This document shows, piece after piece, positions 7,694 to 15,106 of a DNA stretch of 15,588 bases. The position numbers and the translations under genes are program-made. The stretch is from Treponema sp. (GTDB lineage: Bacteria > Spirochaetota > Spirochaetia > Treponematales > Breznakiellaceae). Each line of letters opens with the position of its first letter. Positions within the stretch are counted from its first letter, which is position 1. The notes under the pieces were generated by a model, which did no database searches, was not told where the DNA came from, and saw nothing but the letters and a program-made list of their open reading frames with translations. Location of the stretch: NCBI GenBank assembly GCA_031255615.1, contig JAIRSD010000031.1, positions 1 through 15,588 of the forward strand. Direction: 5' to 3'.

Positions 7694-8703
7694 TTGATTA
7701 TCAACCACCGTATCAATCGGCGTATCAGCCGGCGGCGGAGGTCCTGGCCAGGATCAGGGAGGAAGTCGCCCGCGCCTTTATCGGACAGCGGGATCTGGTA
7801 AACCACGCCCTTATCACCCTCCTGGCGGGGGGGCATCTCCTGGTGGAAGGTCCGCCGGGCCTGGGGAAGACCCTTTTAGTCCGGGCCCTGGCCCGGGCCA
7901 TAACCGGCGATTCCCGGCGGGTCCAGTTTACCCCGGATCTGATGCCCAGCGACATAACCGGCAGCATGATGCTGGATACCCGGACCGGGGAATTCACGAC
8001 CCGGAAGGGGCCGGTCTTTACCAATCTTTTTATCGCCGACGAGATTAACCGGGCGCCGGCCAAAACCCAGGCGGCCCTATTTGAGGCCATGCAGGAATTC
8101 CAGGTAAGTCTCGACGGGGCGGACTACCCCCTGCCCCTTCCCTTCATGGTCCTGGCCACCCAAAACCCCCTGGAACACGAGGGGACCTACCCCTTGCCGG
8201 ACGCCCAAAAAGACCGTTTCTTGATGAAGGTCATGGTTCCCTACCCGCCGCTGGAGGAAGAAAAAGAAATGGTCCGCCGGATTCTGAACGGGGCCAGCGG
8301 GGCGGCGCTCCGGGTAGAAACGGTGGAACCCGTCCTCAATGTGGAGGAATTCGCGGCCCTCCGGGACCATGTTTCTTCCCTGCGGGTTGATTCGGAGATT
8401 CTGGACTATGCGGTGCGGATCTGCGGCGCCACCCGTTCCGATCCCGGCATACAGACCGGCGCGGGCCCCCGGGGGAGTCTCGCCCTGGTACGCTGCGCCC
8501 GGGCCCGGGCCCTCATCGAAGGCAGGAACTTCGTGATTCCCGACGACATCAACGCCCTGGCGGTCCCCGTTCTGGCCCACCGGATCACCCTTGCCGCGGA
8601 AAGCGAACTGGAGGGCCTGGGGGAGCGAAAACTCATTGAGAACATCCTGGCCCGCATCCCCGCGCCCCGGGGAACCGGTGTCGGGGGAGGAGAAATTTCG
8701 TGA
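7690..8703 (+). CDS. moxR: MoxR family AAA+ ATPase
   Basis: The protein has 337 residues, a normal MoxR length. Walker A is GPPGLGKT (54-61), Walker B is LFIADEIN (113-120) and sensor 1 is ATQNP (156-160). The MoxR-specific GTYPLPDAQKDRFLMK (165-180) includes Arg176 as a probable arginine finger. The lid carries GPRGSLALVR as sensor 2. MoxR ATPases act as chaperone-like remodellers, usually of a VWA/DUF58 partner encoded next door, as here. The start ATG overlaps the DUF4350 stop. The N-terminus has a small YQPPYQSAYQPA repeat before the conserved core. The stop overlaps the GTG of a 29-codon frame that leads to the DUF58 gene. Confidence 0.95.
   Translation: MIDYQPPYQSAYQPAAEVLARIREEVARAFIGQRDLVNHALITLLAGGHLLVEGPPGLGKTLLVRALARAITGDSRRVQFTPDLMPSDITGSMMLDTRTGEFTTRKGPVFTNLFIADEINRAPAKTQAALFEAMQEFQVSLDGADYPLPLPFMVLATQNPLEHEGTYPLPDAQKDRFLMKVMVPYPPLEEEKEMVRRILNGASGAALRVETVEPVLNVEEFAALRDHVSSLRVDSEILDYAVRICGATRSDPGIQTGAGPRGSLALVRCARARALIEGRNFVIPDDINALAVPVLAHRITLAAESELEGLGERKLIENILARIPAPRGTGVGGGEIS
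8686..8692 (+). promoter_or_regulatory. Strong Shine-Dalgarno at the moxR end, aimed at a GTG in the linker frame
   Basis: GGAGGAG at 8686-8692 (within a run GGGGGAGGAG) lies seven bases before the GTG at 8700. No start codon in the DUF58 frame lies at a usable distance: that frame reads AAA TTT CGT GAG here. The site therefore points to the short linker frame and not to DUF58. Confidence 0.6.
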
Positions 8704-8789
8704 GCTTCCCCGGCCTGCGATCCGCCCCGCGCCGGCGGGGGAAAGGCCCTCCCCCTGCCGGGGGAAGCCGGAGTGGGGAGACCCGGTGA
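8700..8789 (+). CDS. Possible 29-residue linker peptide coupling moxR to the DUF58 gene
   Basis: GTG at 8700 opens 29 codons ending in TGA at 8787-8789. Its start overlaps the moxR stop as GTGA and its stop overlaps the DUF58 GTG as GTGA. It is preceded by a near-ideal Shine-Dalgarno. The peptide is Pro/Arg/Gly-rich (it begins VSFPGLRSAPRRRGKG) and does not look like a folded protein. The simplest reading is a translated bridge that carries ribosomes from moxR to DUF58. Alternatives are the true N-terminus of DUF58 separated by a frameshift (biological or sequencing error), or chance in GC-rich DNA. Confidence 0.4.
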   Translation: MSFPGLRSAPRRRGKGPPPAGGSRSGETR

Positions 8790-10129
8790 GGAGCGGTCCC
8801 GGCCTTCTCATCGGGGCCCTTCTGTGGCTTGGCCTTGGGGCGGGGGCCTATTTTTCCGGCATCCTTTTCTTTGTCTGGAGCATCTTCGGCCTCTGCCTCC
8901 TTCCGGTCCTGGCCGTCGATGCGGTACTGCTGCTCTTTTTCCGCCGCCCCTATAAGGCGGAGCGGGATCTGCCCCTTACCCTTGCCCAGGGGGAACCGGT
9001 CAAGGTTCTGCTCCGCATCCGGGGGAAAGGGGGAATCCCGTCAAGGCTGCGGATTTTCGATCTTTACCCTTCCCTTATGGACTGCGCCGCCTTTCCCGCC
9101 CGGCTCCCAAAGCCGCCGAAGGGGGAAGCCGAAAGCTATGCGGAATTTGCCTATACCCTGCTTCCCCGCGAACGGGGGGCCTGGATCTTTCAGGGGCTGG
9201 ACCTTCTCTACACCTCTCCCCTTTTTTTCTGGCGGCTCAGGGTGTTTTCCCCCTGCCAAAGCCGGGGCAGGACCTTCCCGGATTTCAAAAAACTCATGGC
9301 GGGGAAGGCCCTGCGGGGCCTCCTGCAGGATCAGGGACTCCGGGAAATCCGGCGGCGGGGCCGGGGCCTTGAATTCCAGGACCTCCGGGAATACCAGAAG
9401 GGGGATCCCGTCAAATCCATCGACTGGCGGGCCACCGCCAGACAGCGGGCCCCCAACGGAACCTGGCGTTTCATCGTTCGGGATTACCAGGAAGAGCAGG
9501 ATCAACAGGTGCTGTGCATCCTGGATACGGGCTACCGGCTCCGGGGGGCGGACTTCGACGCCGCCCTGGAGGGAACCATGCTGCTCTCCTATACCGCGCT
9601 GAAACACGGGGACGCCGCGGCGGTGATGAGCTTCGGCTCCCAGGAACGCTGGGTCCCCCCCCGCAAGGGGCTGCGGAATTTTCCCATCATCATGAACCGG
9701 CTCTACGACCTCCAAAGCAGCCCCGCCCCCTCGTCCCCCTTTTCCGCCCTGGAAGGCGCCCTCACCCGGCTCCGCCGCCGCACCTTTATCATCCTGATCA
9801 GCAACTTCCGGGAGGAAGACGGCCCTTCCCTGTCCTGGATTCTCCCCCAGGTAAGGCGGAAACACCTGCTGCTCCTGGTCAGCTTTCGGGAAGCCGGAGT
9901 GGAAGCGCTGGCCCGCAGACCCACGGCGGAACTGTTCAGCCGCGGCATGTTTTCCCCGCCGGGAAAGATCCTGGAAAGCGCCGCCGCCTTTTCCTACCTC
10001 GCCGCCCGCGGAAGACTCTACCAAAGCTGGGAGCGGAAAGGACTCCTCACCATGGAAGGCAGGGCGGAAAATTTTTCCTCCGCCCTGGTAAACCGCTATC
10101 TGGAAATAAAACGGGAAGGCAGACTCTAA
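8786..10129 (+). CDS. DUF58 domain protein (VWA-like, MoxR partner)
   Basis: The protein has 447 residues from the GTG at 8786, which has GGGGAG five bases upstream. Two membrane spans at about 7-29 and 32-52 are followed by a beta-rich part, then the DUF58 signature GLEFQDLREYQKGDPVKSIDWRATAR (about 194-219). A VWA-like domain follows: VLCILDTGYRLRG (about 242-254), MLLSYTALKHGDAAAVMSFG and FIILISNFREED. The metal-site motif is LDTGYRL, not the usual DxSxS, so canonical metal binding is doubtful. DUF58 proteins are the standard partner of MoxR ATPases. The open frame extends upstream to 8591 inside moxR, with a GTG at 8678, but those starts lack a suitable ribosome binding site and the span normally begins near the N-terminus. 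It is the last gene of the operon. Confidence 0.9.
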   Translation: MRSGPGLLIGALLWLGLGAGAYFSGILFFVWSIFGLCLLPVLAVDAVLLLFFRRPYKAERDLPLTLAQGEPVKVLLRIRGKGGIPSRLRIFDLYPSLMDCAAFPARLPKPPKGEAESYAEFAYTLLPRERGAWIFQGLDLLYTSPLFFWRLRVFSPCQSRGRTFPDFKKLMAGKALRGLLQDQGLREIRRRGRGLEFQDLREYQKGDPVKSIDWRATARQRAPNGTWRFIVRDYQEEQDQQVLCILDTGYRLRGADFDAALEGTMLLSYTALKHGDAAAVMSFGSQERWVPPRKGLRNFPIIMNRLYDLQSSPAPSSPFSALEGALTRLRRRTFIILISNFREEDGPSLSWILPQVRRKHLLLLVSFREAGVEALARRPTAELFSRGMFSPPGKILESAAAFSYLAARGRLYQSWERKGLLTMEGRAENFSSALVNRYLEIKREGRL

Positions 10130-10148
10130 GCCGGACCCGCGAAGCCCC

Positions 10149-10167
10149 GCCGCCGCATGGCGGCTTT
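10149..10167 (+). terminator. Candidate weak terminator after the DUF58 gene
   Basis: A GCCGCC/GGCGGC stem with a GCAT loop (10149-10164) is followed by only three T residues. It lies 20 bases past the DUF58 stop. The U-tract is short, so termination here may be incomplete or depend on Rho. Confidence 0.35.
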
Positions 10168-10228
10168 ACGAAAGCGAAGATTGCCAGTCATCCTCTATCG
10201 ATGGGCGCATCCCCGCCTGCGGCGGGGA

Positions 10229-10401
10229 CCGGGCTATCCGCTCTAACAAAAACCCTGCGGGTTTTTATTCCGCTCCTATCCCTTGCGCGGGCGCGAAACG
10301 GCGTCCCGGCCGTGTCGCGCCATCCCACTCCCCGCCCTCCGCGCGGCAACTCTCAGGATCTCGCCCGCAGTGCGGAGTTTCGCGCTCCACCGCGAAACTC
10401 A
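10229..10401 (+). repeat. Third, rearranged relative of the hairpin-mosaic repeat
   Basis: It shares with 15107-15391 the flanking blocks CCGGGCTATCCG (10229-10240) and CTCCTATCCCTTGCGCGGGCG (starting at 10273), but the DNA between them is a different hairpin (AAAAACCC TGC GGGTTTTT). Its right end, 10379-10401, is a 23-base block identical to 15398-15420. Conserved edges with swapped interiors suggest a modular family. Confidence 0.65.
10248..10266 (+). terminator. Terminator-like A/T-flanked hairpin
   Basis: AAAAACCC TGC GGGTTTTT forms an 8-bp stem ending in five T residues on the plus strand, and symmetrically on the minus strand. It lies about 120 bases after the DUF58 stop and could end that operon, or serve both converging operons. 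The GC part is only three pairs, and it also forms the interior of a mosaic repeat. Confidence 0.4.
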
Positions 10402-10555
10402 AAAAACCGCTGGGCCCCGCATTTTCCCCGGCCCTCCCGCATCATTTCACCCGGGGTCGGACCTGCATATACCCCCAGAAACTTCAGTTTCTGAACAACA
10501 ACCCCCTGCGGACTCCCGCCCTGAGCATTACTGAATACCAGCCCCTTACCACCAA

Positions 10556-10765
10556 CAAGGCCCTGGCAGGCTGCTTAGTCTAAAAAATCGAATATGCGGA
10601 TGGAAGAAATTTACCACGAAGGCGAGGAAGGCGCACGAAGACCGGGGATTGAAGGCGTTTTTTCATTCCTTCGTGTTCCTGGCGAGCCGCAGCTCGCCCT
10701 GGTGCGCCTTAGTGGCTAACATTCTTATTCCCGGTTCTTTCGCTTATCCGGTGATTTAGTATAAT
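10556..10765 (+). repeat. Tandem palindromic repeat, copy 1 (210 bp)
   Basis: It begins CAAGGCCCTGGCAGG and ends TAGTATAAT. Its core runs from GAAGAAATTTACCACGAAGG to GCGCCTTAGTGG. The two ends of the core are roughly complementary (TTTACCACgAAGGCG against GCGCCTTAGTGG), with a perfect inner hairpin GGCGAGC CGCA GCTCGCC. It differs from copies 2 and 3 mainly by six extra bases in the centre. Confidence 0.93.
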
Positions 10766-10969
10766 CAAGGCCCTGGCAGGCTGCTTAGTCTAAAAAGTCG
10801 GATATGTGGACGGAAGAAATTTACCACGAAGGCGAGGAAGGCGCACGAAGACCGCGGATTGAAGGCTCTTTCCTTCGTGTTCCTGGCGAGCCGCAGCTCG
10901 CCTTTGTGTGCCTACGTTGTTAACACTCCATTTCCCGGCACTTACGCTTATCGGGTGGTGCAGTGTAAT
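10766..10969 (+). repeat. Tandem palindromic repeat, copy 2 (204 bp)
   Basis: It directly follows copy 1 head to tail and begins with the same CAAGGCCCTGGCAGG. The core and the GGCGAGC/GCTCGCC hairpin are kept. The right arm has diverged (TGTGTGCCTACGTTGTT), weakening the outer stem. Confidence 0.93.
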
Positions 10970-11173
10970 CAAGGTACTGGTAGCCTGATTAGTCTAATAA
11001 GGCAGGATATGCGGACGGAAGAAATTTACCATGAAGGCGAAGAAAGCGCACGAAGACCGGGGATTGAAGGCTCTTTCCTTCGTGTTCCTGGCGAGCCGCA
11101 GCTCGCCTTGGTGCGCCTTAGTGGTTAAAATTCTCGTTCCCGGTTCTTTCGCTTATCCGTGATGTAGTGTAAT
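10970..11173 (+). repeat. Tandem palindromic repeat, copy 3 (204 bp)
   Basis: It follows copy 2 without a spacer and begins CAAGGTACTGGTAGC, the most diverged left end of the three. The right arm is well preserved. A fourth unit seems to begin at 11174 (CAAGGTGCTAAG) and runs into the stop codon of ppk (11183-11181), so the array abuts the coding sequence. Confidence 0.93.
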
Positions 11174-11180
11174 CAAGGTG

Positions 11181-13349
11181 CTAAGGGGCGGTCGGGGAGC
11201 GACGGACAATGAATTCGGTGTGGACGGCTTCGGGGTATCCGGCGGCGGCGGCGGAAAAAAGGTGCTCCTGAACCCGGAAAGGCTCCTCCCCGGGTCCGGG
11301 GCGTTGGAACCTCCAGCCGCCGTCGGAATCCAGGATCCGGGCCTGGGTGTTGTCCCGGAAGTAGGCATCCAGGATGTCCCGCAGCCGGGCGGAAATGTCA
11401 TCCTGCAAGACCGGAAACATCAACTCCACACGGCGGTCCAGATTCCGGGGCATCCAGTCCGCGCTGGACAGGTACAGTTCCTCCGCCCCGCCGTTGGCAA
11501 AGTAGAGAATCCGGGAATGTTCCAGATACCGGTCAATGACGCTCCGCACCTGGATATGCTCCGAAAGCCCCGGCACGCCGGGGACCAGGGCGCAGATCCC
11601 CCGGACGCAGAGCTGGACCGCGACCCCCGCCTGGGACGCCCGGTACAGGGCGTCGATCACCTCGGTATCCGCCAGGGAATTCACCTTCGCCATGATCCTG
11701 CCGGGAGTTCCCGCCTTGGATCGGCTTATCTCCCGGTCGATTAACTCCAGGATTCGCCGTTTAAGGCTGGTAGGGGCGATAACCAGTTTCCGCATGGACT
11801 GGATCGTCGAATACCCGGTGATCATGTTAAAGAGGAGTCCCGCGTCATAGGCAAGATCGTCCCGGCAGGTAAAAAGCCCGATGTCTTCGTAGATCCGGGC
11901 GGTCTTGTCGTTATAGTTTCCCGTCGCCAGGTGGAGGTATCGCTTTATCCGGTCGTTTTCCCGGCGGATCACCATGGTAATTTTGGCGTGGACCTTAAGC
12001 CGGGCCAGGCCGTAGACCACGATGACCCCCGCCTTTTCCAGGCGGTTTGCCCAGGAGATGTTCCGTTCCTCATCAAAACGGGCCTTCAGTTCCACCAGGG
12101 CGGTAACCTGCTTGCCGTTCACGGCGGCCTCCTCCAGGGCCCGAATCACCGGGGAATTCCCGCTGGTCCGGTACAGGGCGGTCTTGATGGAAATCACCTG
12201 CGGGTCCGCCGCAGCCTCCTGAAAAAACCGGACCACCGGATCAAAGGAATGGTAGGGCAGGTGGATCATCACATCCCCCTGGCTTATCCGGTCCCACAGG
12301 GATTCGTCTCCGTTAAAGAGGGGGCTGGGGTAAATGGGCCAGGGTTTTTCCCGGAGCCGCTCAAAACCCTGGATGTTTACCAGGTCGTAGAGCCCCCCCA
12401 GATTCAGGGGGCCCGCCGGACTGTAGAGATCCTCCTTTTCCAGGGAAAGGCGGCGGGCCAGTTCGTCCCGAATCCGGGGACTCCCGGCGGAATAGACCAT
12501 CCGCACCGCCGGGGATCGTTCCCGGCCCTCCAGAACTTCCTCCATGGCCTCCACAAAATCCTCGTCCCGCTTTTCGTCCACCGAAAAATCCGCGTCCCGG
12601 TTCACCTTAAAAAGGATGCTCTCCTTAACCTGGAATCCCGGGAACAAGGCGGGGCCCCAGGTTAAAATCAGATCCTCCAGCAATGCCCAGGGGCGTGTTC
12701 CCTGGACGGTCCGGGGGGATTCCGAAACCCGCGGGCCGGCCGGGGCGTCTTCTTCCGGAAGCCGGATGATTCGATGCAGGACCGGGGGAACCTGGACCAT
12801 GGCGATATACTCCCCCGCGATCTTCTCCCCGGCCCGCCCCAGAATCTCCTCTGCGTGCGGCGCATCCGGGGCCAGCAGGAAGGCGGCGTTCATGCCAAAG
12901 CCGTCGATGGAAGGCAGGGCCCCTTCATCTTCAATCCGCAGGGGGGTCAGGATGGGATAGACATGGGAAAAAAAGTAGGACTCCAGGAAATCCCGCTGGG
13001 CTTTGCTGTACGAGGCGGGGCGCAGCAGTTCCAGTCCCTCCCACCCGAGGGCGGGAAGCACCTCCTCCATCAGGCAGCGGTACTGCCGGTCGATGACGGA
13101 ACGGACCTTCCGGGAAATTTCCTTAAGCTGCCCGGCGGGGCTAAGGCCGGAAGGATCCGGCCCGCTTCCGCCGCGGAGGGCCCGCTTTAATCCGGCAACC
13201 CGGACCATGAAAAATTCATCAAAGTTGGAGGCTACAATCGCAAGAAACCGAAAACGCTCCAGGGGGGGCAGTTCTTTCCTTAGCCCTTCTTCCAAAACCC
13301 GGGAATTAAAATCGATCCAGGAAAGGTCCCGATTAAAGTATCGTCCCAT
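11181..13349 (-). CDS. ppk: Polyphosphate kinase 1
   Basis: The protein has 722 residues, normal for PPK1. It makes polyphosphate from ATP, reversibly. The N-terminal domain starts RYFNRDLSWIDFNSRVLEE (3-21). The two phospholipase-D-like catalytic domains follow, with the autophosphorylated histidine in KVHAKI (His454), the second catalytic histidine in YLEHSRI (His611), and SSADWMPRNLDRRVE (628-642). IKTALYRTSGNSPVIRALEEA and ATGNYNDKTARIYEDIG are further PPK1 blocks. The ATG at 13349 is chosen because homologues begin just before RYxNR and GGGGG stands six bases upstream. The frame extends to a TTG at 13418, adding 23 residues of no family character. It lies 120 bp downstream of ppx on the same strand. 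No clear terminator follows; the palindromic repeat array begins at once. Confidence 0.96.
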   Translation of the reverse strand: MGRYFNRDLSWIDFNSRVLEEGLRKELPPLERFRFLAIVASNFDEFFMVRVAGLKRALRGGSGPDPSGLSPAGQLKEISRKVRSVIDRQYRCLMEEVLPALGWEGLELLRPASYSKAQRDFLESYFFSHVYPILTPLRIEDEGALPSIDGFGMNAAFLLAPDAPHAEEILGRAGEKIAGEYIAMVQVPPVLHRIIRLPEEDAPAGPRVSESPRTVQGTRPWALLEDLILTWGPALFPGFQVKESILFKVNRDADFSVDEKRDEDFVEAMEEVLEGRERSPAVRMVYSAGSPRIRDELARRLSLEKEDLYSPAGPLNLGGLYDLVNIQGFERLREKPWPIYPSPLFNGDESLWDRISQGDVMIHLPYHSFDPVVRFFQEAAADPQVISIKTALYRTSGNSPVIRALEEAAVNGKQVTALVELKARFDEERNISWANRLEKAGVIVVYGLARLKVHAKITMVIRRENDRIKRYLHLATGNYNDKTARIYEDIGLFTCRDDLAYDAGLLFNMITGYSTIQSMRKLVIAPTSLKRRILELIDREISRSKAGTPGRIMAKVNSLADTEVIDALYRASQAGVAVQLCVRGICALVPGVPGLSEHIQVRSVIDRYLEHSRILYFANGGAEELYLSSADWMPRNLDRRVELMFPVLQDDISARLRDILDAYFRDNTQARILDSDGGWRFQRPGPGEEPFRVQEHLFSAAAAGYPEAVHTEFIVRRSPTAP

Positions 13350-13448
13350 GTCCGGCCCCCATGCAGGAATTGGCGCCCGTCCACAAGGCCGGCTGCTTTG
13401 CGGACAGGCGTTTTTCAAAAAATCCGTCCATCATACGTCCATATCATG

Positions 13449-13465
13449 CCTCCGCATAGCGGAGG
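13449..13465 (-). repeat. Hairpin in the ppx-ppk gap
   Basis: A CCTCCGC/GCGGAGG 7-bp stem with a three-base loop lies right after the ppx stop codon. There is no T-run after it on the minus strand, so it is not a typical terminator. It may protect or process the ppx-ppk mRNA, or it may be a remnant of the repeats. The rest of the 120-bp gap shows no convincing promoter for ppk. Confidence 0.45.
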
Positions 13466-13469
13466 GACG

Positions 13470-15008
13470 CTAATTAAGAATAACCTTGTAGCCGAACACA
13501 TCTTGAAACAGGTCCGCCTTTTGTTCCATGCTGATCTGCTCCAGAGAAAGGTCGTGGACCCCCTCGGTATGAATAACCATGGTTTCCCCCCTCCGCTCCA
13601 GGCTGATCGTTTTTATCTGCTGGGTATGCCCCCGGTCCAAAGCGTCGGCCACCCGGAGGAGGGAGGCCAGCTTAAGGACAAGAATCCGATCCGTCCGTTG
13701 CAGGGCAAGGTATCCGATGTCCCCCCGGGAAGGCGCTTCCCCCCGGTGGTAGCGGATAACGGAGGCGATTACCCCCAGTTCCTCCGGCTGGAGGCCGAAG
13801 ATCTCCGAGTTGGCGACGATGTACTGGCCGTGTTTATGGTGATCCGCCCCCCGTATGTAGCCCCCAATATCGTGGAGGATGGCGGCGGTCTCCAGCATCA
13901 TCCGCTCCCGGCGGCTCATGCCGTGTTCCCGGCTTAAGGCGTCGAAAAGCGCCAGGCACAGATCCGCCACATGCCGGCCGTGGCCCTCATCGTAGTGGTA
14001 GCGGCGGCCCAGATTTACCGCGGAGGCGATGATCTGGGAGTAAAAATCCTCCTGAAGCTCGGAATCCACCCCCAGGACCAGGTCCAGCAGAAAACCCTCC
14101 CGGATGGAAACCAGGGGAACCACCACCTGGGCGGCGTCGGTCTGCTCAAGAAAAAACCGGTAGATCCGAATACTGGGGAGCAGACCCTCCGCGTGGGCGT
14201 AGGAAATGTTGAGAATCCTGACACATTCCTCCACGGTATAGTCCTGTATCCGCTCCACCAGGCCGATAAAGGACTGCCGCCCGATGATCCGGCAGTCCTC
14301 GTTCAGCTCCCCGCCCGCCAGATAAGAAATCAGCCGGGCATCGGAACCGACCACCACAAAGGTCCTGATATGGCCCAGATCCAGCTCGGCGCTGAGAAAA
14401 CCGGCGGTGCGCCCGATATTTTCGTTCAAGTACCGCTCCTGGAAACGGCCGGAGGCGGGACCCAAACGGGACTGCTGGTCGATAAGAATGGTCCCCAGAC
14501 CCAGACTGTGGGCCGCCACCATCTTCCCCCGGCGCAGCAGCATGATTTCCGTAGAGCCCCCGCCTATCTCGATGATCATGGAATTAGACCGCCAAAAAAG
14601 GGGCAGGTCCTGCTTAAGGGCGAAGCGGACCGCCAGGTACATCAGCCGGTTTTCCTCAATCCCCTCCACAATGGAAATCCCGAACCCCGTTTCATGCCTC
14701 ACCCGGTCCATAAAAAGGTCCCGGTTCCGGGCGGCCCGGAGGGCGCTGGTGGCGATAATATGAATATCCTCGTCCCGGATACCCCAGCCCCCCAGAAGCT
14801 CCCGGTAGTTTTTCAGCACCAAAAGGCACTCCAGAAGGGACTCCCGGGAAATACTCCCCGAAGTAAACACATCCCGCCCCAGGGCCACATTCTTCTCCGC
14901 CTGGTCCACCGCCCGCCACTCGCTGGCGCCCAGAATCTCCGCCACCAGGAGACGAATCCCGGTGGAACCAATCTCCAAAACAGCGACAAGGCGGCTGTAT
15001 TCCATCAT
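13470..15008 (-). CDS. ppx: Ppx/GppA family exopolyphosphatase with HD domain
   Basis: The protein has 512 residues, the length of long Ppx/GppA enzymes. It has an actin-like ATPase fold with phosphate-binding loops AVLEIGSTGIRLLV (9-22) and IEIGGGSTEI (146-155). EGIEENR (115-121) carries the probable catalytic glutamate, and ATSALRAARN (86-95) is typical. The C-terminal HD domain (about 340-460) has HD at 379-380 in AAILHDIGGYI. It releases phosphate from polyphosphate chain ends, and/or from pppGpp in GppA-type enzymes; which of the two cannot be told from sequence alone. Gene order is ppx then ppk, the reverse of E. coli. The start is ATG at 15008 (or the adjacent ATG at 15005). There is no Shine-Dalgarno. 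Confidence 0.93.
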   Translation of the reverse strand: MMEYSRLVAVLEIGSTGIRLLVAEILGASEWRAVDQAEKNVALGRDVFTSGSISRESLLECLLVLKNYRELLGGWGIRDEDIHIIATSALRAARNRDLFMDRVRHETGFGISIVEGIEENRLMYLAVRFALKQDLPLFWRSNSMIIEIGGGSTEIMLLRRGKMVAAHSLGLGTILIDQQSRLGPASGRFQERYLNENIGRTAGFLSAELDLGHIRTFVVVGSDARLISYLAGGELNEDCRIIGRQSFIGLVERIQDYTVEECVRILNISYAHAEGLLPSIRIYRFFLEQTDAAQVVVPLVSIREGFLLDLVLGVDSELQEDFYSQIIASAVNLGRRYHYDEGHGRHVADLCLALFDALSREHGMSRRERMMLETAAILHDIGGYIRGADHHKHGQYIVANSEIFGLQPEELGVIASVIRYHRGEAPSRGDIGYLALQRTDRILVLKLASLLRVADALDRGHTQQIKTISLERRGETMVIHTEGVHDLSLEQISMEQKADLFQDVFGYKVILN

Positions 15009-15016
15009 AAATTTTA

Positions 15017-15045
15017 ATTATCAAAGAATAGCCGTTAAGAATCAA
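15017..15045 (-). promoter_or_regulatory. Sigma70-type promoter of ppx, probably leaderless
   Basis: On the minus strand TTGATT (15045-15040) and GATAAT (15022-15017) are exactly 17 bp apart. Eight bases separate the -10 from the first ATG, and they contain no Shine-Dalgarno (TAAAATTT). The predicted start of transcription is within about two bases of the ATG at 15008. Confidence 0.65.
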
Positions 15046-15106
15046 CATTTCGGGAATCGACGGCGGCAGCGCCGCTTCGGAAAAGGCCGCATATCGAGTG
15101 AAATTT

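Larger units (their letters stand above)
10130..10555. other. Gene-free convergent spacer filled with hairpins
   Basis: No reading frame here looks coding; the open frame through 10494 is out of frame with DUF58 and low-complexity. The spacer holds CCCCGCC/GGCGGGG (10211-10227), AAAAACCC/GGGTTTTT (10248-10266), a 13-bp stem with one mismatch at 10290-10321, GAGTTTCGCG/CGCGAAACTC (10375-10400) and CAGAAAC/GTTTCTG (10476-10493). Several stems have a TGC loop. Confidence 0.7.

Noticed and set aside
10229..10292. Integron attC site
   Set aside because: It is a folded element with conserved ends, but I do not find paired RYYYAAC and GTTRRRY core sites, and no integrase or cassette gene lies in the window.
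10859..11128. 89-codon plus-strand frame
   Set aside because: It runs across the junction of two tandem repeat copies and its frame is not kept in the other copies, so it is not a gene.
10556..11173. CRISPR array
   Set aside because: The repeats are 204-210 bp, adjoin without unique spacers, and no cas gene is present.
13350..13418. N-terminal extension of ppk from the TTG at 13418
   Set aside because: The added 23 residues do not resemble PPK1, whose conserved start RYxNRDLSW follows the ATG at 13349 directly.
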